Assembly (NCBI GenBank): GCA_964484675.1
Contig: CAZAFC010000002.1
Location: 62,001 to 126,000 of the forward strand
From: CAZAFC01 sp964484675
GTDB lineage: Bacteria; Patescibacteriota; Saccharimonadia; Saccharimonadales; UBA4665
Direction of reading: 5' to 3'
DNA: 64,000 nt
Shown here one piece after another: positions 15,473-23,999 of this stretch. The notes below the pieces were generated by a model. The model made no database searches, had not been told where the DNA came from, and was given only the letters and a program-made list of their open reading frames with translations. A program made the translations under genes and the position numbers. How positions within the stretch are numbered: position 1 is the first letter of the stretch; each line of letters starts with the position of its first letter.

Positions 15473-16909
15473 ATGAAACCTGCACGCACTCGATTCGCGC
15501 CCAGTCCAACCGGCTATTTGCACGTTGGCGGCGTCCGCACCGCGCTGTTCGCATGGCTGATCGCTCGCCAAACCAAAGGCCAGTTTATTTTGCGCCTCGA
15601 GGACACCGACAAAGTGCGCGAGGTTGCCGGTTCAGCCCAACATATCATTGACAGCCTGCACTGGCTCGGGCTGGAATGGCAAGAGGGCGTTGATATCGGC
15701 GGTCCGCTTGGCCCGTACAAGCAAAGTGAGCGGCTGGCGATATATAAGGAGTGGGGGCAAAAACTTATCGACAAAGGCCGAGCCTATGCCGATCCGTATA
15801 CGCTCGAGGAAGTTGAGGCTTTCCGTGAAACCGCCAAAGCCGCCAAAAAGCCATTCCTGTACCGCAATCATCGGCCCGAAAACCCGCCCGTCTGGGACGG
15901 CACGCAGCCGCTCAGGTTCAAGTCCGAGCCAAAAGCCTACACCTGGCAAGATGCTGTGATGGGCGAGTTGCACGCTGGTGCCGAGGCGATCGACGACTTC
16001 ATTCTCATCAAATCGGACGGCTACCCGACATACAATTTCTGCCACATCATCGATGATTTGCTCATGGAGTGCACGCACGTCATCCGCTCGCAGGAATTCG
16101 TCGCCAGCATCCCACGCTTCTTGAATCTCTACGAAGCGCTCGAAATCGAACGACCTATCTTGGCTACATTGCCAGTCGTGCTCGGCCCCGACGGCAAAAA
16201 GAAACTTTCCAAGCGCGACGGCGCCAAAGACATTCTCGACTACGCACGGGAAGGCTACTTGCCGGCGGCGCTCATGAACTTCATGGCCAGCCTCGGCTGG
16301 AACGACGGCACCGAGCAAGAGATCTTTAGCCAGGACGAGCTCATCAAAAAGTTCAGCCTCGACCGCGTGCAAAAGAGCGGGGCGCACTTTGACGAGCAGC
16401 GCCTCATCTGGATGAACGGGCATTATATACGACAGCTGAGCCTGGACGAACTCGCCGCACACAGCCGCGAATTTTGGCCCGAACAAGCCGCAAACAGCAA
16501 CGACGATTACAAAAAACAAGTGCTCGCGCTCATCCAAGAGCGGCTCAAATTCCTGGCCGAGATCCCGCAGCTCACCGGCTTTTTCTTCGAAGATTTGCCG
16601 CTCAACCCTGAGCTCATCACCGGCAACAAGCAACTCAAAAAACTCAGCAGCGCCGAACTGCATACGCTCCTCGAGCAAGCCCGCGAAGCCATTGCCGGCA
16701 CCGATTTCACCACCGAAAGCCTCACCAGCAGCCTCAATCGACTCCTCGAAACAACCGGCCAAAAGCCGGGCGTGCTCTTCGGCCTCGTGCGCATCGCCAG
16801 CACACAGGCGCCGTTCAGCCCGCCGCTCGCCGAGACACTCGCCGTGCTTGGCCGCGACACCAGCCTGCGCCGCATCGACGCCACCCTCGCGTCACTTGAA
16901 AGTCTTTAG
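15473..16909 (+). CDS. gltX: Glutamyl-tRNA synthetase
   Basis: Charges tRNA-Glu (and in many bacteria lacking GlnRS also tRNA-Gln) with glutamate. The 478-aa class I enzyme has the HIGH-equivalent PSPTGYLHVGG (residues 9-19), the FxLRxEDTD block, the KMSKS-equivalent KKLSKRDGA and the all-helical anticodon-binding C-terminus. Normal family length. Predicted leaderless. No gatCAB genes are visible here, so whether it is discriminating cannot be told. A matching tRNA-Glu lies at 45614. Confidence 0.97.
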   Translation: MKPARTRFAPSPTGYLHVGGVRTALFAWLIARQTKGQFILRLEDTDKVREVAGSAQHIIDSLHWLGLEWQEGVDIGGPLGPYKQSERLAIYKEWGQKLIDKGRAYADPYTLEEVEAFRETAKAAKKPFLYRNHRPENPPVWDGTQPLRFKSEPKAYTWQDAVMGELHAGAEAIDDFILIKSDGYPTYNFCHIIDDLLMECTHVIRSQEFVASIPRFLNLYEALEIERPILATLPVVLGPDGKKKLSKRDGAKDILDYAREGYLPAALMNFMASLGWNDGTEQEIFSQDELIKKFSLDRVQKSGAHFDEQRLIWMNGHYIRQLSLDELAAHSREFWPEQAANSNDDYKKQVLALIQERLKFLAEIPQLTGFFFEDLPLNPELITGNKQLKKLSSAELHTLLEQAREAIAGTDFTTESLTSSLNRLLETTGQKPGVLFGLVRIASTQAPFSPPLAETLAVLGRDTSLRRIDATLASLESL

Positions 16910-16977
16910 TCAGCGGTTCGGCAGGGCATACATTACAAGGCGACACCCGCCCAGCCAGCCGAGGCGAGCGCTTGTGG

Positions 16978-17006
16978 TTGAGCAACCATCTTTTTTGTCT
17001 TACGAT
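16978..17006 (+). promoter_or_regulatory. Sigma70-type promoter of accessory gene
   Basis: TTGAGC (16978-16983), N17, TACGAT (17001-17006). The predicted transcription start (~17013) argues against the TTG codon at 17012 as the translation start. Confidence 0.5.
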
Positions 17007-17050
17007 AGAAGTTGTCTCAACCGAGACTAACGTGCTCAATCAGAAAGCTG

Positions 17051-17665
17051 GTGTCAAAGCTGGTGTCTACATATGAAACCGAGGAAGCCGTCGACTACAG
17101 CGTAGCATACGCTCAGTTTGAGCGGCTTCCCAAAGCCCGCGTTGCAATCCGAGTGCACTTCAGCAAGGCCGTTCCCCAGGGCGGCCTCACGTCGCACATC
17201 AGATGGCTCTGGATGAGCTATGGCTGGGAGATCGTCCTTGACGCTAAAGTCAATCAGCCGCGAGGCATCCTTGCGGAGACCAGCGTCGCCACCTACCTGG
17301 CGAAACCGCGACCCCGAACAGAACCGCTCGTCATCAGTTCGCAGCAGTTCTCGCAGCTCTCGAGGGACATGCACGCATCGCGGACATCGCTCAGTTCGGT
17401 GAGCATCACGCCAGTACCATACAATGGTACCTGCCTGATCCGATTCACCCATCAGGAAGGCGTGGGCCTGCCAGACTTCGATGACATCCTGCTGAGAACC
17501 AGGGAACTGCGAGAAGCGCGCGCCTGTCCTTACGGTGCAGGAAGTCCGCTCGACAAGGTCTTCCGCGTTCACCTCGCGGCCACCGACAAAAAACTCCCGC
17601 GCATCATCGACGCCATCGCCTTCGAGAGCCGCACCTGGCCGACCACGGCATCGCTATCCAGCTGA
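17051..17665 (+). CDS. Accessory protein of unknown function
   Basis: Not recognised. About 204 aa, soluble, no TM or signal; mixed alpha/beta composition with two Cys. I place the start at GTG 17051 because AGAAAG precedes it and the promoter puts the transcript start near 17013. GTG 17063 is an alternative, and a longer frame runs back to TTG 17012. A 16-bp perfect hairpin sits 11 bp behind the stop, as with other lineage-specific genes in this window. It stands alone between gltX and the DUF3048 gene. Confidence 0.7.
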   Translation: MSKLVSTYETEEAVDYSVAYAQFERLPKARVAIRVHFSKAVPQGGLTSHIRWLWMSYGWEIVLDAKVNQPRGILAETSVATYLAKPRPRTEPLVISSQQFSQLSRDMHASRTSLSSVSITPVPYNGTCLIRFTHQEGVGLPDFDDILLRTRELREARACPYGAGSPLDKVFRVHLAATDKKLPRIIDAIAFESRTWPTTASLSS

Positions 17666-17676
17666 TTGAGCTCAAA

Positions 17677-17728
17677 TACCTGGGTTGTGCGCATCGGCAT
17701 TCCATGCGTACGGCGCACAACCCAGGTA
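17677..17728 (+). terminator. GC hairpin after accessory gene
   Basis: Perfect 16-bp arms TACCTGGGTTGTGCGC (17677-17692) and GCGCACAACCCAGGTA (17713-17728), 20-nt loop, no U-tract. Confidence 0.75.
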
Positions 17729-17818
17729 GAGCACACACTTGCATGCATTTTAATCCGTCCTATCTGGCCGGCATTCTACCGACAAAATGCCTTTTTGGGC
17801 ATTCGCGGCATATCGTTG

Positions 17819-17824
17819 TACAAT
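17819..17824 (+). promoter_or_regulatory. Promoter -10 of leaderless DUF3048 gene
   Basis: TACAAT with TTGGGC 18 nt upstream (17795-17800). The ATG at 17832 is 7 nt downstream, so the ATG at 17823 lies inside the -10 and cannot be used. Confidence 0.55.
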
Positions 17825-17831
17825 GGAGCTT

Positions 17832-19172
17832 ATGCTTGATGATTTCAAAGCGCCGCGCGAGCAGTCCGCGCACTCATCCAAACCGCGTCCGGCCTCTGCC
17901 GAATCTGCCACTTCTACGAGCAAGACGCATCATATCTCCGTTGAACATCGGCCTTCGAGCCATGACGAACCTGGTCATTTTATCCCGCCTAGCGAAGTCG
18001 CACGAAGCGAAGAAGCCGCAGAGCATGGCCCCAGCGAATCCGAGCCAAAAGACTTCAGCCCGGGTGGTAACTCTCCGGCCGTCGCAGACACCAAGCGCCA
18101 TTGGTGGCGGCGGCTTGGCTCGCTCAGCAAGAAACAATGGGTGATTATCGGCGTCGTTTTGCTCGTGGTGATTGGCGGCGGCATTGCCGCAATTGTCGCG
18201 CTGCATAAGCCCAAGGTCGTCGTCAAAAATACACCAAAACCCAAGCCGCTGGTGGTCAAGCCAACGCCACCACCGCCAATCGTTTCAACACTCACCGGGC
18301 TGCCGATCAGCGACGCCAGCCTCAACAATAAGCCCGTCACCGCTGTCATGATCGAAAACAGCACCGATGCACGACCGCAGTCCGGGCTCGACCAAGCCGG
18401 CGTCGTGTTTGAAGCCGTGGCCGAAGGCGGCATCACGCGGTTCGTGGCTTTGTTCCAGGATACAGCGCCCGCCTATATCGGGCCGGTGCGTTCGGTGCGA
18501 CCATATTATATTCAGTGGTTGATGGGCTTCGACGCCGCCGTGGCGCACGTGGGCGGCAGCCCCGAAGCGCTCGCAGATCTGCGGGCTTGGGGCACAAAAA
18601 ATCTCGATCAATTCACGAACGGCAGTTATTTTCACCGGATCACTAGCCGCTATGCACCGCACAATGTTTATACAAGCATGGCCGAGCTGAACGCGCTGGA
18701 AGCCAAGCTCGGCTACGGCAAGAGCGTTTACACGCCGTTTCTGCGCAAGCCCGATACTCCCAGCAAAGCGCCCAATGCCACCAGCATCGACTTCAATATC
18801 TCAGGTTTTTACTACAACGTTCACTACGATTACGACCCGGCGACCAACTCGTACAAGCGCAGCGAAGCCGGCCAGCCGCACATGGAAATAAACGAGAGCG
18901 GCGTCCAAACGCAGATCACGCCCAAAGTGGTCGTAGCGCTCATCATGCCGCAAGGCATTGAGGCCGACGACCTGCACAGCAGTTACAGCACCATCGGCAG
19001 TGGGCAAGCATTTGTATTCCAGGATGGCGTAGCCACGCCCGCAACCTGGCACAAAACCAGCGCCAACTCGAACTTCGCCTTTACCGACGCCAACAATCAG
19101 CCGCTCAAATTCAACGCTGGGCAAACCTGGCTCACGGCACTTGGCGACGCCAATCGGGTGAGCTATAAATAA
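17832..19172 (+). CDS. TM-anchored DUF3048 (YerB-like) protein
   Basis: The 446-aa protein has a disordered Ser/Pro-rich N-terminus (about 1-100), one TM helix (about 108-132, QWVIIGVVLLVVIGGGIAAIVAL), a Lys/Pro linker and a DUF3048 domain. The domain is recognised from TGLPISD...NKPVTAVMIENSTDARPQSGL..AGVVFEA..EGGITRFVALFQD and the following GPVRSVRPYY. DUF3048 proteins (YerB) are extracytoplasmic and of unknown biochemical role. Predicted leaderless at 17832. Confidence 0.9.
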   Translation: MLDDFKAPREQSAHSSKPRPASAESATSTSKTHHISVEHRPSSHDEPGHFIPPSEVARSEEAAEHGPSESEPKDFSPGGNSPAVADTKRHWWRRLGSLSKKQWVIIGVVLLVVIGGGIAAIVALHKPKVVVKNTPKPKPLVVKPTPPPPIVSTLTGLPISDASLNNKPVTAVMIENSTDARPQSGLDQAGVVFEAVAEGGITRFVALFQDTAPAYIGPVRSVRPYYIQWLMGFDAAVAHVGGSPEALADLRAWGTKNLDQFTNGSYFHRITSRYAPHNVYTSMAELNALEAKLGYGKSVYTPFLRKPDTPSKAPNATSIDFNISGFYYNVHYDYDPATNSYKRSEAGQPHMEINESGVQTQITPKVVVALIMPQGIEADDLHSSYSTIGSGQAFVFQDGVATPATWHKTSANSNFAFTDANNQPLKFNAGQTWLTALGDANRVSYK

Positions 19173-19305
19173 GGCCGCGTAAGTCCAGCCCGCGGACATC
19201 CAGCCATAGCCACCTCAGCAACGAAAAACCCAGCCCACATGTAGAATCAGTAGCGCCTCACATCCACCGCACAAAAGCAAGCCATGAACGCAAAATAACC
19301 GAACC

Positions 19306-20859
19306 ATGAACAACTTCCAGAAATTCACCAGCCAAATCCGCGCCCACTTATTCATCATTTTGCTCGTGCAGAATACGATCGTCATCGCCAGCATATATGT
19401 CGCCTGGCACGTGCTTGGCTTGGATTTTGCGCCGGCGCTTGTTTTTGTCATCAGCATGTCGTTCGTACCACTTTTTTTGTTCACCTGGCTGAGCGTGAGC
19501 GCTATTGTTCGACCGTACGGACTTCTATGGCAGGCGATCCTGCATATTGCGCCAAACGGCCCGGACGTGCCGGCGCCCGACCTGGAACACACACAGTTGA
19601 GCATGGGCCGCGAGCTCGTCACAACACTTATCGGACAGCTGTACCAGCTTGCAAGTGTCGTTGATGCCGTGGAAAAAACAGCCCAAAAAAGCTCTGACTT
19701 GCGCACTGATTTTGTCGCCAACAACGTGCCACTGCCTCTCGTGGTACTCGACCATGAACAAACAATTTTGTTCGCCAACCGCGCATTTGCCGAGTACATC
19801 GGCACCGACCCGGCCAGCGAGTTGCAAGGCCAAAATATGTACGCAAAGCTTGACCTGTCGTTTCCGAGCGACAGCACGCTCGACAGCTGGCTGGCCGACG
19901 CCCGAGCCACTAAGCCGGTCGCGACCAAAACGTGGGAGCGTGTGCGCGTCAACCCGGGTAGCACGAGTGGGCAGCCACAGCGACTCTGCGATCTTGCTGC
20001 GTACTACAACAAAGATAATCCGCGGTCGCTCGAAACCATTCTCGTGCTGTTCGACCACACCGAGCAGTACAGCCAGGACGATCAAGCAGTGAGTTTCGTG
20101 GCGCTCGCCGTCCACGAGCTGCGCACGCCACTCACGCTGTTACGCGGCTACATCGAAGTGTTCGAAGAAGAATTTGGCGACCAGCTCAGCCCGAGCCTGC
20201 AAGGATTTATGCAAAAAATGAGCGCCAGCGCGCAGCAACTTTCGGCGTTCATTAATAACATGCTGAACGTGGCGCGGATTGAGGACGATCAAATGGAGCT
20301 CCAGCTGCACAAAGAAGATTGGGCGCATATCGTGGAGAGCGCCGCCGCAGATTTGCGCCTGCGCGCCGAGGTGCGCGGCATTTCGCTTACGACTGATATT
20401 GCGGCCGACTTGCCGCCTGTGGCCGTCGATCGCGTGAGCATTTACGAAGTTATTAGCAATCTCGTCGACAACGCCATCAAATATAGCGGTGCCAGCAAGA
20501 CCATCGCCATCCGTGCGGCGCTCGGCCGCGACGGCACCGTGGAGACGACCGTGCAAGATTTCGGCGTCGGCATTCCCGAAGGTGCGCTGGGCAATTTATT
20601 CGAGAAATTCTATCGCAACCACCGCAACCGCGCGCAAGTCGGCGGCACCGGCCTCGGACTTTACCTCAGCAAAGCGATCGTCACCGCACACGGCGGCCAA
20701 ATCTGGGTCAAATCCAAGGAAGGCCAGGGCACAACCTTCGGCTTCAGCGTGCTACCGTACGCGCAGCTTGCGAGCAAGCTCCAAACCGGCGATAATGGAG
20801 GAGACATCGTGCGCAGCGCTCACGGTTGGATCAAAAATCACTCATTGTATCGGAGATAA
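19306..20859 (+). CDS. Sensor histidine kinase with PAS domain
   Basis: The 517-aa membrane kinase has two N-terminal TM helices (about 15-37 and 43-65), a PAS domain (about 140-250, LPLVVLDHEQTILFANRAFAEYIG), HisKA with phosphoacceptor His in AVHELRTPLTLLRGY and a HATPase domain. The N box is NLVDNAIKYS, G1 DFGVGIPEG and G2 GGTGLGLYL. The response regulator starts 3 nt after the stop, so they form one operon. The stimulus is unknown. The C-terminal 45 aa after the ATPase domain are unassigned. Confidence 0.95.
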   Translation: MNNFQKFTSQIRAHLFIILLVQNTIVIASIYVAWHVLGLDFAPALVFVISMSFVPLFLFTWLSVSAIVRPYGLLWQAILHIAPNGPDVPAPDLEHTQLSMGRELVTTLIGQLYQLASVVDAVEKTAQKSSDLRTDFVANNVPLPLVVLDHEQTILFANRAFAEYIGTDPASELQGQNMYAKLDLSFPSDSTLDSWLADARATKPVATKTWERVRVNPGSTSGQPQRLCDLAAYYNKDNPRSLETILVLFDHTEQYSQDDQAVSFVALAVHELRTPLTLLRGYIEVFEEEFGDQLSPSLQGFMQKMSASAQQLSAFINNMLNVARIEDDQMELQLHKEDWAHIVESAAADLRLRAEVRGISLTTDIAADLPPVAVDRVSIYEVISNLVDNAIKYSGASKTIAIRAALGRDGTVETTVQDFGVGIPEGALGNLFEKFYRNHRNRAQVGGTGLGLYLSKAIVTAHGGQIWVKSKEGQGTTFGFSVLPYAQLASKLQTGDNGGDIVRSAHGWIKNHSLYRR

Positions 20860-20862
20860 TTC

Positions 20863-21291
20863 ATGGACACCACTTTGTCATCGCCTGGCAGCCCGAGCGC
20901 TAGCGCCGCCGCCGTCAAAAAAGTACTCTGCATCGAGGACGAGCATTTCATCAGCGAGTTGTACGTGCGTGCGCTCACGCGGGCCGGCTACGAAGTCACC
21001 GTTGAAGTCGACGGCCAACGCGGGCTGGAACTCGCCAAAACCAATCGCTTCGACATCATTTTGCTCGACCTAATGATCCCGACTATCACCGGCATCGAAA
21101 TCCTGCGCCGCCTGCGCGATTCCACCGAAACGCCCGCGCTCAAGGCTAAGATTATTATCACCACCAACCTCGAACAGCGCGACGATATTCGCGCAGATAT
21201 CGAGCGACGCGCCGACGGCTACATCGTGAAAGCTGAAATCACGCCGCACGAGCTCGTCGAATTTCTCAACGCGATCAAACTTGGCAGCTAA
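20863..21291 (+). CDS. Response regulator (receiver domain only)
   Basis: The 142-aa protein is a single REC domain after a short Ser/Ala-rich N-terminus. Acidic pair ED (residues ~26-27, CIEDEHFISELYV), phosphoacceptor Asp in IILLDLMIP, Thr in IIITTN and Lys in GYIVKAE. No output domain, so it acts by protein contact (CheY/Spo0F style). SD GGAG before the ATG. Partner of the kinase directly upstream. A short hairpin follows the stop. Confidence 0.94.
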   Translation: MDTTLSSPGSPSASAAAVKKVLCIEDEHFISELYVRALTRAGYEVTVEVDGQRGLELAKTNRFDIILLDLMIPTITGIEILRRLRDSTETPALKAKIIITTNLEQRDDIRADIERRADGYIVKAEITPHELVEFLNAIKLGS

Positions 21292-21309
21292 GGCAGCATT
21301 GGTGCTGCC
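21292..21309 (+). terminator. Hairpin after the two-component operon
   Basis: GGCAGCA/TGCTGCC with a TTGG loop, immediately after the TAA; weak U content. Confidence 0.6.
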
Positions 21310-21394
21310 TCGTGTTGATGCCCATGCGTGCACGAAAAAACGCTGCGGTGTGGCCGCAACCGCCAGCGACCCGAACAACTCGCCGAAGTAATCT

Positions 21395-22903
21395 TCAGCG
21401 GAAAATTCGCGCCGTCGGCACTTCGGCCCAATCTGAGACGTAACGCGGCGATCGGATATGGTGTTTGGGCTGCCAGGCTTTGCTCAGCTCTTCGGCAGCC
21501 AAGCGAATCGTGCCGCGCCCGAGTCGGCCGTTGAGCGCGTCGATCGCCTGCATGCGAGCCTGCGAGCGATCATGACTGGCCGTGTCAACAAACCCGAGCA
21601 AATCAGTCTGCAAACCCTGCGGCGGGCAAAGATCGTACAAAAACACGCCGAGCCGGTGGTACGCCTGGCGGGCGCTGAACACACCTTTGAGCTCGCGCAT
21701 GAGCTGCGCAACAATCAGACCCGTGTCGTTGGTCGGCATCGGCAGCAGTACTTCGCGTGTCCAGCGTTTGTAGCCGGGCTTGTGGCGATTCGTGTTCACA
21801 AACACCCCGAGCCGCCGCGCCAGCAAGCCAGCCGCGCGCAGCCGGAACGCCGCGCTCGAACCCAAGCTCGCCACAGCAGCCTCAAGCACATATTCTTCAC
21901 TCGTGTCCTCGCCAAATGTCCGCGACCGCAGAATACTTTTGGCGACCTGCGAACCATTTTCAAGCGGATAGCAGCTGATGCCGTTCAGCTCAGCCACCAT
22001 TTGGCGGCCGCGAATCCCCATGAGCTGCTGCGCGCGTTGCGGCGAAAGCTGCGCCAGCGCCAAAGCCGAAGTCACGCCCTCGGCCTGCAGCTTGGGCGCC
22101 AGCTGCCGCCCGACACCCCACACATCGCGCACTGGCAGGGAAGTGAGCAGTGCCGCGCGATCAGTCGAACTTCGCTCAACCAAACTCACGACGCCGTTGT
22201 TTTCGCGGCGCTGTTTGCCAAGCTCACTGGCCAGCTTGGCGAGCGTTTTGCTCGGCGCGATGCCGATCGACACCGGCACGCCCACCTCACGCCAAATCCG
22301 CCGGCGGATGTCGCCCGCCCACGCTGTGTACTCGGCAATATCAAGCTCCGAAAGATCCAAAAACGATTCGTCCACCGAGTACATCTCAATCCGCGGCGTC
22401 ACCCGCGCCAACACATCGGTGATGCGCTTGCTGATGTTGCCGTAGAGCTCAAAGTTCGCCGAAAACTGCACGATCGCCTGCTGCCGAAACATCTGCCGGC
22501 ACTTAAATGCCGGCGCGCCCATCGGAACGCCAAGCGCCTTGGCCTCATTGCTGCGCGCCACCACACAGCCATCATTGCTACTCAGGACCACCACCGGCTT
22601 GCCCGCAAGATCCGGCCGAAAAATCCGCTCACAACTCACGAAAAAGTTATTGCAATCCACCAGCGCAAACGTCGTTGACCGCGCGCGCATACGGCCAAGC
22701 TCCCGCGCGCGAGCCTGCAGTATTGGGCCAATGCTCAGATCAGTAGGGGACTGGCTGGCCGCAAAGCCTTCATGTCCTTCGCTGGTCGAATGAGAAGTTT
22801 GGTCCGAATGGGCTCGGCCCGCCGGAGTATTGGGCGCATCTATCCCGGCCACAAAAGCCGCACTCGACCCATCGAATCCAGCCCCAGGCTCGGCTGCGTT
22901 CAT
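21395..22903 (-). CDS. umuC: Y-family DNA polymerase V catalytic subunit-like (UmuC)
   Basis: Translesion polymerase acting on damaged template. 502 aa. The first 60 residues are a disordered extension absent from E. coli UmuC. The palm then shows FALVDCNNFFVSCERIF (metal Asp) and MYSVDESFLDL (catalytic Asp-Glu). Next come VSIGIAPSKTLAKLASE, the HhH region VWGVGRQLAPKL and a little-finger domain. The ATG at 22903 overlaps the TGA of the upstream umuD-like gene (ATGA), so expression is coupled. The C-terminus ends with the UmuC-type RSPRYVSDWAEVP. Confidence 0.93.
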   Translation of the reverse strand: MNAAEPGAGFDGSSAAFVAGIDAPNTPAGRAHSDQTSHSTSEGHEGFAASQSPTDLSIGPILQARARELGRMRARSTTFALVDCNNFFVSCERIFRPDLAGKPVVVLSSNDGCVVARSNEAKALGVPMGAPAFKCRQMFRQQAIVQFSANFELYGNISKRITDVLARVTPRIEMYSVDESFLDLSELDIAEYTAWAGDIRRRIWREVGVPVSIGIAPSKTLAKLASELGKQRRENNGVVSLVERSSTDRAALLTSLPVRDVWGVGRQLAPKLQAEGVTSALALAQLSPQRAQQLMGIRGRQMVAELNGISCYPLENGSQVAKSILRSRTFGEDTSEEYVLEAAVASLGSSAAFRLRAAGLLARRLGVFVNTNRHKPGYKRWTREVLLPMPTNDTGLIVAQLMRELKGVFSARQAYHRLGVFLYDLCPPQGLQTDLLGFVDTASHDRSQARMQAIDALNGRLGRGTIRLAAEELSKAWQPKHHIRSPRYVSDWAEVPTARIFR

Positions 22904-23271
22904 CGCTCGGCCTTTCTGAGCCGCCGCACCGTCGACGTCACCACGCCCCACACCGCCGCGCCCGACGGCATGTCGCGGTACATCGAGAGCGCGAATGTGC
23001 TACGCGGCGCATGCCACCAGGCCACGATATCGCGCCTGAGCGGATCAATCGCGCGGTCGATCACCGCGATGTCGCCGTCAAAAATTCCCAAATCATGCCA
23101 ATCCGTGCCGGCCACCTGGAACAAAAACGTGCTCGCCGGTCGCGGCACAAGCAGCCGGTGCAGGTCGAGTCCGCCAAGCGACGTGTCCGCCGCCGGGTTC
23201 GGAAATCCGGCGTGCGTCACCACGGCATCGGGCATGGCCTCGCCCGAATCGATGTCTTGCTCGTACTGCAT
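22900..23271 (-). CDS. UmuD/LexA-like S24 domain lacking the Ser-Lys dyad
   Basis: 123 aa. The segment FLFQVAGTDWHDLGIFDGDIAVIDRAIDPLRRDIVAW aligns in order with UmuD 'F.I.V.GDSM...GI.DGD.L.VDR......GDIV'. The catalytic Ser of GDSM is replaced (G-T-D-W), and the Lys of the 'KRL' strand is not present (LSMYRDM). It should therefore not self-cleave, though it may still dimerise and bind the polymerase. Its start ATG shares one nucleotide with the TAA of the preceding 88-aa gene and its stop overlaps umuC, so the three genes form a tight operon. Confidence 0.8.
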   Translation of the reverse strand: MQYEQDIDSGEAMPDAVVTHAGFPNPAADTSLGGLDLHRLLVPRPASTFLFQVAGTDWHDLGIFDGDIAVIDRAIDPLRRDIVAWWHAPRSTFALSMYRDMPSGAAVWGVVTSTVRRLRKAER

Positions 23272-23537
23272 TAGGCGACCGCCTTCATGCCCACGAGCGT
23301 CCAGTGCGCGCCTTCGTTACGCAGCCGATAGGTCGTTTCGCCGTCGTTCATGTCGAACAATCGCACGAGTTGCTGGCCGGTCCGCACCAGATATTGCAGG
23401 CCCGACTCCACAAACGTCACCGCCGAACCGTCCAGCTCGATTTGCTTTGGAAACGCCCGCATCTGCCGATTTTCAGCCGCCTGCGCGAAATAAAATGCGT
23501 TCACTTCAACTTCTTTGTTAACAGGGAAGAGATCCAT
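23271..23537 (-). CDS. Small protein heading the umuD-umuC operon
   Basis: Not recognised. The 88-aa soluble protein (KEVEVNAFYFAQAAENRQMRAFPK..., then LQYLVRTGQQLVRLFDMNDGETTYRLR) looks like a small beta-rich, possibly SH3/PH-like domain: 'Y.VR.....RLF......YRL'. SD AAAGGAG and TATAAT (minus strand, 18 nt before the ATG) precede it. It is translationally coupled to the umuD-like gene, so a role with the polymerase is likely. I see no convincing LexA box. Confidence 0.75.
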   Translation of the reverse strand: MDLFPVNKEVEVNAFYFAQAAENRQMRAFPKQIELDGSAVTFVESGLQYLVRTGQQLVRLFDMNDGETTYRLRNEGAHWTLVGMKAVA

Positions 23538-23999
23538 CGTTCAAGCTCCTTTTGGATTATAGAAAGAGAAACTGGGGTCGAAATGGTTTACCATTTTTGC
23601 CAGCAGAACGGATTTTGGAGAAGAGTCACCAGGGAAGCGCCGGACCGTTCAGCGGACGTTTCTCGTACTTGGTGGCTTTGCTTGAATTCGCTGCAGTGAC
23701 GCTTGGCTTCCCGTGTTGGCCGATTAAAGGCGCGCGGAACGTCCGGTGTGTTTGCAGAGAAGAAGTTCACATAAGTCTGCGCAGAGGAATGGCGAGCCTG
23801 CTCGTATCTTGATCGTTATCGTTTGATCTTGCTCGCTGCGCCAAGCCTGCACATGGCTACTTTTGAATATACTCGTCCGCGCGCACGAATACCAGCTTTT
23901 TATCCACAATTTCTGTGATTAAATACGCTGCACATTTCGCAAAAAAGTGTTGCAAGACGGACGAACCCCGTGTACACTCCCTGTCTTACGGAAAAGCTT
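23538..23999. other. Gene-free spacer between SOS operon and beta-helix gene
   Basis: 462 bp without a convincing gene or RNA. It holds the minus-strand TATAAT of the SOS operon at its left end and the promoter of the beta-helix gene at its right end. The middle shows nothing I can name. Confidence 0.5.
23950..23978 (+). promoter_or_regulatory. Promoter of the beta-helix gene
   Basis: TTGCAA (23950-23955), N17, TACACT (23973-23978); ATG at 24000. Confidence 0.6.

Noticed and set aside
15632..16762. 376-codon minus-strand frame opposite gltX
   Set aside because: Antisense shadow of a clear glutamyl-tRNA synthetase.
21458..22678. 406-codon plus-strand open frame opposite umuC
   Set aside because: Antisense shadow; Arg/His/Gln-rich composition without domains, while umuC has full catalytic motifs.
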